Below are positions 1-3,772 of a DNA stretch of 6,365 nucleotides, piece by piece. How positions within the stretch are numbered: position 1 is the stretch's first letter; every line of letters begins with the position of its first letter. The stretch comes from CAZAEL01 sp964484135. Its GTDB lineage: Bacteria > Elusimicrobiota > Elusimicrobia > FEN-1173. The position numbers were made by a program, and so were the translations under genes. The notes beneath the pieces are model-generated. The model had not been told where the DNA came from. It saw only the letters and a list, made by a program, of their open reading frames with translations, and did not search any database. The DNA is taken from the NCBI GenBank assembly GCA_964484135.1, contig CAZAEL010000079.1, positions 1-6,365 on the forward strand, written 5' to 3'.

Positions 1-1889
1 TTCTTGAAGATGTTCTTCAAATCCGGCACTTTGGGCTTTTCGCCTGAATCCCCCGACGATGAGCCGGGGATCTGCACGGGCAGGGCCTCCTGGCCCTTCT
101 TCTTCAAATCCTCCTGGAGCTTGTCGAGCTGTTCCTGCAGGGCGGCCACGGCCCCTTCCTTGGAGTTGAGCTTGCCCGCGGCCACGCCGGTCTTGCTCTC
201 GATCAGTTCCGCCAGCTTTTTTCGCTGTTCGTCCACCAGCTCGTTCACCCGGGCTTTGAACTGGGCCTTGAGCTCCTCCAATTCTTTCTTCAGCACCTGG
301 TTCACCGCGTCCTTGATCTGGTTGTCCAGGGTGGTCTGCAAATCGAACTTGGGGCTGCGCAGGGTGTTGGACACCACGATGGTCACGTCCAGCTTGTTGA
401 GCCGGATGAGCACGTCGTGCAGGATGCCGTGCAGGCGGTTGGCGGCCAGCGCCGGGGTGATGGGCTGTTCCAGACGCACCGGGTCCGCCGTGAACTTGAT
501 GTCCCCGCGGATGTTGTCGCCCCGCACCTCCAGGTCGGCGGCCACCACGCCCGCGCCGTCGCCGATGGTCACGGGTTCGCCCACTTTGCCCAGGGACGTG
601 CCCGCCAGCTTCATGCCGGAATATTTGGCGGCCAGTTTTTCCCGCGGCGTGTCCTTGGTGTAATCGAACTCCGCGCGCAGGGCCAGCTTTTCCGGGCCCT
701 CGGTCCGTTGGCCCGTGATGTCCAGGGCGATGGGCTTGCCCACCAGCTTGGGGTCGGACGTCACGTCCGTGAGCGTGCCTTTGTATTGGATGGGTTTGTC
801 GCCGGAGGTGACCCCGCTCACCTGGGCTTTTTTCCAGTGGAAGGCGGGCCAGTTGTGTTTGAAAGGGAAATGGATGTCCCGGCCCGTGCGCGGCGGCGGG
901 GGCGGCGGCTTGGCGCCCTCTTTCTTTTTGGGGATCATCCGGCGGACCTTGTGGAACAGGCCCAGGCCCTTCTGGACCTTGGCGAACCATTCCGGGCCGA
1001 TGAGTCCGCGGGAGATGCCCTCCGCGGAAAAGGCGCCGCTCTTCAGCTGGGCCAGGGACGATTCATAGTCCTGGGTCTTGAGCTTGTCGATCTCCTTCAG
1101 GGAGTCCTTGGCCGAGGCGAACTCCTTTTGCAGGGTGGTTTTTAGGTCGCCCACGGCCTGTTTGAGGTTCTTGGCGTCCTCCCGATACTTCTTGGCCTCG
1201 TCCAGATAGTCCTTGGCCTTTTTCACGCCCTCCACCCCGGAGAACTTCTCGTTCTTCGCCCGGTCGATGAAATTCTTGATCTGGTCCGCCTTGTCGCTGA
1301 CCTGCAGGCCGTCCACCTTCTTTTCCCATTCCGCGGACAGGGTGGTGATGCGCGTCTGTTCTTCCTGGATTTTTTTGTAGGAGGCCAAATTTTCCGGCTG
1401 GATGAGTTTTTTCGGGTCGTACTGTTCCTTCAAATTCGCCATGGCGAAGGAGGCCGCTTCCTTGGCCATCTCCGCGGCCTTGGACGGGGCCGTGGACTCG
1501 GCCACTTCTTCCTCGTCCTCTTCCTTGGGGGCCCGGGGGACGGCGCCGCTGGTCTTGCGCGGGGTGCCGGTGCGGATGCCGTTGATTTCGCCCGTCTCGA
1601 TGATGATCTTCTTCCAGGTGAGGGGCTTGGCCGCCACGTCGAACTTGAGGGACTCCACCTCCAGGGCGTTGGTCATGGGGTTGTCCTTGTCCGTCACCTG
1701 CAGGCGTTTCAGGGTCACGGACAGGCCGGCCAGCTTCACGTCCACGCCGTCCAGCTCCACCTTGGCGCCGTTGGCCTTGGTGCCCACGCTCTCGATGGCG
1801 CGCTCCACGAACCCGTCCAAAAAGAACACCGTGAACGCGGCCAGGGCCGCCAGGATCAGGACCGTGGGGATGAGGGCTTTCCAGCGCAT
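1..1889 (-). CDS. TIGR03545 family protein, AsmA-like membrane-anchored periplasmic protein (3' end outside window)
   Basis: Uncharacterised protein; 629 codons are visible and the frame is still open at the window edge. It begins MRWKALIPTVLILAALAAF, one uncleaved N-terminal membrane helix (about residues 5-24), so the rest should lie in the periplasm. Residues about 35-105 (pattern AKVELDGVDVKLAGLSVTL, then a 'KPLTWKKIIIETGEINGI' stretch) resemble the N-terminus of AsmA/TamB-type proteins. Next come an acidic linker (about 120-135), a long Lys/Glu-rich helical region (about 140-300), a six-proline run near 330, a beta-rich domain (about 340-500) and a second charged helical region (about 520-600). 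The family assignment rests on this architecture and on the partner gene directly upstream; TIGR03545 and TIGR03546 genes are known to travel as a pair. The ATG follows the partner's stop by 2 nt (TAACCATG) with no clear Shine-Dalgarno, so translation is probably coupled. The last visible residues (PDLKNIFK) look close to the natural end. A lipid-transfer or envelope role is inference. Confidence 0.85.
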   Translation of the reverse strand, partial: MRWKALIPTVLILAALAAFTVFFLDGFVERAIESVGTKANGAKVELDGVDVKLAGLSVTLKRLQVTDKDNPMTNALEVESLKFDVAAKPLTWKKIIIETGEINGIRTGTPRKTSGAVPRAPKEEDEEEVAESTAPSKAAEMAKEAASFAMANLKEQYDPKKLIQPENLASYKKIQEEQTRITTLSAEWEKKVDGLQVSDKADQIKNFIDRAKNEKFSGVEGVKKAKDYLDEAKKYREDAKNLKQAVGDLKTTLQKEFASAKDSLKEIDKLKTQDYESSLAQLKSGAFSAEGISRGLIGPEWFAKVQKGLGLFHKVRRMIPKKKEGAKPPPPPPRTGRDIHFPFKHNWPAFHWKKAQVSGVTSGDKPIQYKGTLTDVTSDPKLVGKPIALDITGQRTEGPEKLALRAEFDYTKDTPREKLAAKYSGMKLAGTSLGKVGEPVTIGDGAGVVAADLEVRGDNIRGDIKFTADPVRLEQPITPALAANRLHGILHDVLIRLNKLDVTIVVSNTLRSPKFDLQTTLDNQIKDAVNQVLKKELEELKAQFKARVNELVDEQRKKLAELIESKTGVAAGKLNSKEGAVAALQEQLDKLQEDLKKKGQEALPVQIPGSSSGDSGEKPKVPDLKNIFK

Positions 1890-1891
1890 GG

Positions 1892-2404
1892 TTAGGAATA
1901 GCTCTGGTACAGGCCGAAGAGTTTGGAGGCCTTGAGCACCTGGACGATCTTCAGTTTGTTCACCCACACCAGGACCTTTTCCCGGTACTTGGCCACGGAC
2001 CAGGCCAGCAGGAAATAGAGGGGCCAGAAGGCGGCCAAGGCGCAGACCAGGCTGCCCAGGACCAGGGTGTTGTTGAACCGCGTCCAGGGCACGATGGGGG
2101 TGTTGTACATCGCGGTCCACAGGGGGGTGAGGGCCGGCACCCCGGTCAAGAGGTGATAGCCTACTTTATTGAAGAGGGGGTCCAGGGCGTACGCGAACAG
2201 GGCGAAGAGCCCCCAGGAGAAGATGGCGGAGGTGACGTTGACCTTGAGCATCAGCACCAGGACCAGCACCCCCAAATTGTGCAGGCTGGCCGCGGGGGTC
2301 AGGCCCGCGATGGCGCCCAGGGCCATGCCGCCCGCGATCTGCCGGGGGGAGGCGTCCTTGTTCAGGATGTTGATGAGCTTCAGGATGAGTTTGATGGTGA
2401 TCAT
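1892..2404 (-). CDS. TIGR03546 family small integral membrane protein
   Basis: A 170-residue, strongly hydrophobic protein of unknown function. It starts with an amphipathic helix (about residues 1-15) and the segment SPRQIAGGMALGAIAGLTP (19-37), then LHN (41-43). Predicted membrane segments lie at about 24-53, 56-74 and 112-138, and the C-terminal tail is basic. The Gly-rich 'GxxLGxxxGLTP...LHN' start resembles the TIGR03546 pattern and, more loosely, DUF2062 membrane proteins. The neighbour supports the call: the next gene begins 2 nt after this stop and encodes the long TIGR03545-like protein, the usual partner. The ATG at 2404 is chosen because it keeps the whole conserved N-terminus and the next Met is residue 27. 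No Shine-Dalgarno is visible before it. A likely promoter lies just upstream (2429-2458). The pair probably forms an inner-membrane complex, which is inference. Confidence 0.88.
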   Translation of the reverse strand: MITIKLILKLINILNKDASPRQIAGGMALGAIAGLTPAASLHNLGVLVLVLMLKVNVTSAIFSWGLFALFAYALDPLFNKVGYHLLTGVPALTPLWTAMYNTPIVPWTRFNNTLVLGSLVCALAAFWPLYFLLAWSVAKYREKVLVWVNKLKIVQVLKASKLFGLYQSYS

Positions 2405-2428
2405 GGGAAAATGGCGGCTTGTGGGACT

Positions 2429-2458
2429 ATTCTAGAACTACTTTCGGAAGGTCGTCAA
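2429..2458 (-). promoter_or_regulatory. Sigma70-type promoter for the TIGR03546/TIGR03545 gene pair
   Basis: On the minus strand TTGACG (2458-2453) is followed after 18 nt by TAGAAT (2434-2429). Each hexamer matches the consensus at five of six positions. Transcription would begin near 2422, leaving a leader of only about 18 nt before the ATG at 2404, without a Shine-Dalgarno. The promoter lies between the radical SAM stop and the next start, so the downstream pair may be expressed independently of the radical SAM gene. Seen by eye only. Confidence 0.6.
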
Positions 2459-2483
2459 CCGGGGCAGGGAGGGGCGAGCCGGG

Positions 2484-3413
2484 TCAGGCGGGGTGGAAAT
2501 AGCGCGAATCGGCGCGCCGGCGTTCGTCGTTTTCCACCAGACAGGGGGACAGCGCGGCGCAGGTGCAGTGCTTGCTGGGGCAGGGGCGCGGCCCGTCCAG
2601 CAGGTCCAGGTCGCCGTCCGTCACGCGGCCCAGGAGCGCTTTGCCGTAGGAACAACGCCGGATCTCTCCGTTGTAGGAGATGTGGAAACCCTTCTGTCCG
2701 GCGCGGCAGGGCTTGCCCAGGGTCCGGACGTCCCACACCTGGTACGCGACGGACTCCGCGTGCCCGGTCCGGCGGAGAAAGGCCTTTTCCTCCTCGGAAT
2801 AGGCGGATGGGTACGGCCGGCCCGCGTACAGGCCGCGGAAGGGCTTGATCAGGCAGGTGACGCCGTTGTCCTGGAACGTCCGCCGCCACTCCTCCAGCCT
2901 GTGGAACAGGCTGGGGTGGGCCACGATGGAAGTCACCACCGGGACGCCGCGTTCCCGCAGGACCAGGAGTTTTTGCAGGAAGGTCCCGAACACAGCGAAC
3001 TGGGGGTGGAAGCTGGCGTGCAGGCGGAGCCGAAGGCCCGCGAAAACGTCCAAAAAATCGTCTGGCCGCCAGGACAGGTTGGTGGTGATGTCCACGCAGT
3101 GGCGGCCCTTCAGCAGGTTCAGCACCGCGCGCACGTCCGGATGCCAAAGCGGCTCCCCCACCCCCGCCATGCCGATGTGGATGCGGCCGTATCGCTCATG
3201 CAGCCGGGTCCAGAACCGCTCCCAGACGGCCGGGGGCAGGCGCACCGACTCCTTTTGGGCCTCGTTTTGGACCTCGTCCCAAAGGCCGTCGTAAGAACAA
3301 TAGGAACAGCGGTAGTTGCAGCCCATGGCGAAATCCCACAGGCAGAAGAGGTGTTCGTGGGAAACCGCGGGCCGGGGCGGGGAGGAGGGGTCTGTTTGCA
3401 ACGCGTACGCCAT
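2484..3413 (-). CDS. Radical SAM protein with SPASM/twitch-like C-terminal cysteine domain
   Basis: A 309-residue radical SAM enzyme of unknown substrate. The SAM-cleaving [4Fe-4S] cluster motif is CNYRCSYC: Cys32, Cys36 and Cys39 in the standard CxxxCxxC spacing, followed by the core barrel. GVGEP (84-88) is the GGEP-type SAM-binding motif, DITTNLS (108-114) fits the next barrel strand, and LHASFHP (131-137) the one after. The C-terminus carries six more cysteines: Cys236, Cys254 in GEIRRC (the G-x4-C of SPASM domains), Cys278, Cys283, Cys285 and Cys291. This suggests one or two auxiliary Fe-S clusters, as in peptide- or protein-modifying radical SAM enzymes, although the CPSKHCTCAALSPC spacing is not the textbook SPASM one. 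The ATG at 3413 is supported by AAAGGA 9 nt upstream. The gene is 79 nt upstream of the TIGR03546 gene on the same strand. No precursor-peptide gene is visible nearby, so the substrate is unknown. Confidence 0.9.
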   Translation of the reverse strand: MAYALQTDPSSPPRPAVSHEHLFCLWDFAMGCNYRCSYCSYDGLWDEVQNEAQKESVRLPPAVWERFWTRLHERYGRIHIGMAGVGEPLWHPDVRAVLNLLKGRHCVDITTNLSWRPDDFLDVFAGLRLRLHASFHPQFAVFGTFLQKLLVLRERGVPVVTSIVAHPSLFHRLEEWRRTFQDNGVTCLIKPFRGLYAGRPYPSAYSEEEKAFLRRTGHAESVAYQVWDVRTLGKPCRAGQKGFHISYNGEIRRCSYGKALLGRVTDGDLDLLDGPRPCPSKHCTCAALSPCLVENDERRRADSRYFHPA

Positions 3414-3422
3414 AAAATCGGG

Positions 3423-3428
3423 TCCTTT
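3423..3428 (-). promoter_or_regulatory. Ribosome binding site of the radical SAM gene
   Basis: AAAGGA on the minus strand lies 9 nt before the ATG at 3413. It is the only purine-rich Shine-Dalgarno-like stretch near the start and supports that start codon. Confidence 0.6.
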
Positions 3429-3462
3429 AGTCTAACATATCACAGGGCGTTTTCAAGGTTTT

Positions 3463-3489
3463 CCGCCCCTTGGGGGCGGGGGGGGGCGG
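3463..3489. repeat. GC-rich hairpin with adjoining G tract
   Basis: CCGCCCC (3463-3469) and GGGGCGG (3473-3479) form a perfect 7-bp stem with a 3-nt loop. The G-rich strand continues as a run of nine G residues (3478-3486), then C and GG. Neither direction has a T tract after the stem, so it is not a normal intrinsic terminator. It lies about 50 nt upstream of the radical SAM start and might act on that gene's promoter, or form a G-quadruplex on the plus strand; both are inference. Confidence 0.5.
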
Positions 3490-3553
3490 TAAAGCTTTCC
3501 CAGCCCCTGTTTTGAAGGGACGGCCGGAAAAAGGGCCCGCGCCCGGATCAATC

Positions 3554-3582
3554 TTGACATAAACGGTCACGTTTAGTAAACT
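3554..3582 (+). promoter_or_regulatory. Sigma70-type promoter of nifJ
   Basis: TTGACA (3554-3559) is a perfect -35 hexamer. After an ideal 17-nt spacer comes TAAACT (3577-3582), which matches the -10 consensus at four of six positions including the key T, A and final T. Transcription would start near 3589, giving a leader of about 180 nt before the nifJ start. No other candidate of similar quality was seen upstream of nifJ. Confidence 0.65.
3560..3581. promoter_or_regulatory. Operator-like inverted repeats inside the nifJ promoter
   Basis: TAAACG (3560-3565) and CGTTTA (3570-3575) form a perfect 6-bp inverted repeat around GTCA, exactly between the -35 and -10. A third half-site, TAAAC (3577-3581), makes a second palindrome with the middle one (GTTTA-G-TAAAC, 3571-3581) that covers most of the -10. 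A protein bound here would block RNA polymerase, so a repressor operator is the natural reading. The motif does not match the Rex or FNR consensus sites I know, and the regulator is unidentified. Confidence 0.45.
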
Positions 3583-3619
3583 TATGGGGTATCCAGAGGC
3601 CGCTGACATCCTCAGCCGC

Positions 3620-3675
3620 AGAGCCTCTCCCAAAACCGGCGTTTCGGCCGGGAATGGGGTTTTGGGAAAGGCTCT
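3620..3675. repeat. Long inverted repeat (18-nt arms, 17 paired) in the nifJ leader
   Basis: The left arm AGAGCCTCTCCCAAAACC (3620-3637) pairs with the right arm GGTTTTGGGAAAGGCTCT (3658-3675) at 17 of 18 positions; the one mismatch is C3627 against A3668. The 20-nt loop holds a further short complementarity (GGC 3638-3640 with GCC 3647-3649). There is no T tract on either strand beyond the stem, so it is not a standard Rho-independent terminator. It could be a regulatory RNA stem or a copy of a dispersed palindromic (REP/MITE-like) element; no flanking target duplication is evident. Confidence 0.75.
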
Positions 3676-3760
3676 CACCCGCCCCGGCAGTTCGTGACAA
3701 GGAAGTCCGCTCCCAGGCGCTCGCAGCACCCAAATTTCGGTCGTTTTTAACTGCTCTCAA

Positions 3761-3766
3761 GAGGAG
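3761..3766 (+). promoter_or_regulatory. Ribosome binding site of nifJ, favouring the second of two ATGs
   Basis: GAGGAG is a strong Shine-Dalgarno. It lies 3 nt before the ATG at 3770 and 6 nt before the ATG at 3773. The second spacing is the more usual, so 3773 is preferred, though both codons could be used. Confidence 0.75.
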
Positions 3767-3772
3767 AAAATG

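Larger units (their letters stand above)
3414..3769. other. Divergent intergenic region between the radical SAM gene and nifJ
   Basis: This 356-nt region has no convincing gene. From left to right it contains the radical SAM ribosome site, a weak minus-strand extended -10 (TGaTATGTT, 3442-3434), a GC hairpin with a long G tract (3463-3489), the nifJ promoter and operator-like repeats (3554-3582), two adjacent hairpins (3599-3675), and an AT-richer stretch ending in the nifJ ribosome site. The weak -10 has no good -35: TTGAAA at 3456-3451 is only 11 nt away. Its start point would fall on the ribosome site, so the radical SAM promoter remains unresolved. Open frames that cross the region run through the promoter and hairpins and are not credible. 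Confidence 0.7.
3589..3769 (+). promoter_or_regulatory. Structured 5' leader of nifJ, possible cis-regulatory RNA
   Basis: From the predicted start point the nifJ leader is about 180 nt, long for a bacterial metabolic gene. Its first half folds into two adjacent hairpins. Hairpin A has stem GCTGA/TCAGC (3602-3606 with 3612-3616) and loop CATCC, extended by GC/GC (3599-3600 with 3618-3619) across a C-C mismatch. Hairpin B (3620-3675) starts at the next base. AGAGGC (3595-3600) is also fully complementary to GCCTCT (3623-3628) in the left arm of B, so an extended A and a complete B exclude each other. The second half is less structured and ends at the ribosome site. I recognise no known riboswitch class. 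The limits depend on the predicted promoter. Confidence 0.4.

Noticed and set aside
4..1145. Plus-strand open frames (4-663, 417-1145, 715-1068) opposite the TIGR03545 gene
   Set aside because: They overlap one another and the continuous 629-codon minus-strand frame. They are Ser/Arg- or Gly/Arg-rich without domains.
2455..3147. A 230-codon minus-strand open frame within the radical SAM gene
   Set aside because: It is an alternative frame of the same strand, Pro/Arg/Gly-rich, and incompatible with the motif-bearing frame.
2493..3515. A 340-codon plus-strand open frame antisense to the radical SAM gene
   Set aside because: The minus-strand frame has the full radical SAM motif set and a ribosome site; this one has no motif and overlaps it throughout.
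3620..3675. The long hairpin as a Rho-independent terminator
   Set aside because: No T-rich tract follows the stem in either direction, and both flanking genes are transcribed away from it.
3427..3729. A 100-codon minus-strand open frame upstream of the radical SAM gene, considered as a precursor peptide
   Set aside because: It crosses the nifJ promoter, the operator-like repeats and both arms of the long inverted repeat, starts at a GTG, and has no leader/core pattern typical of modified peptides.
3694..3750. A short plus-strand frame (GTG start, 18 codons) in the nifJ leader, considered as a leader peptide
   Set aside because: It has a GTG start, no ribosome site in front of it, and no run of a regulatory codon; chance is sufficient.
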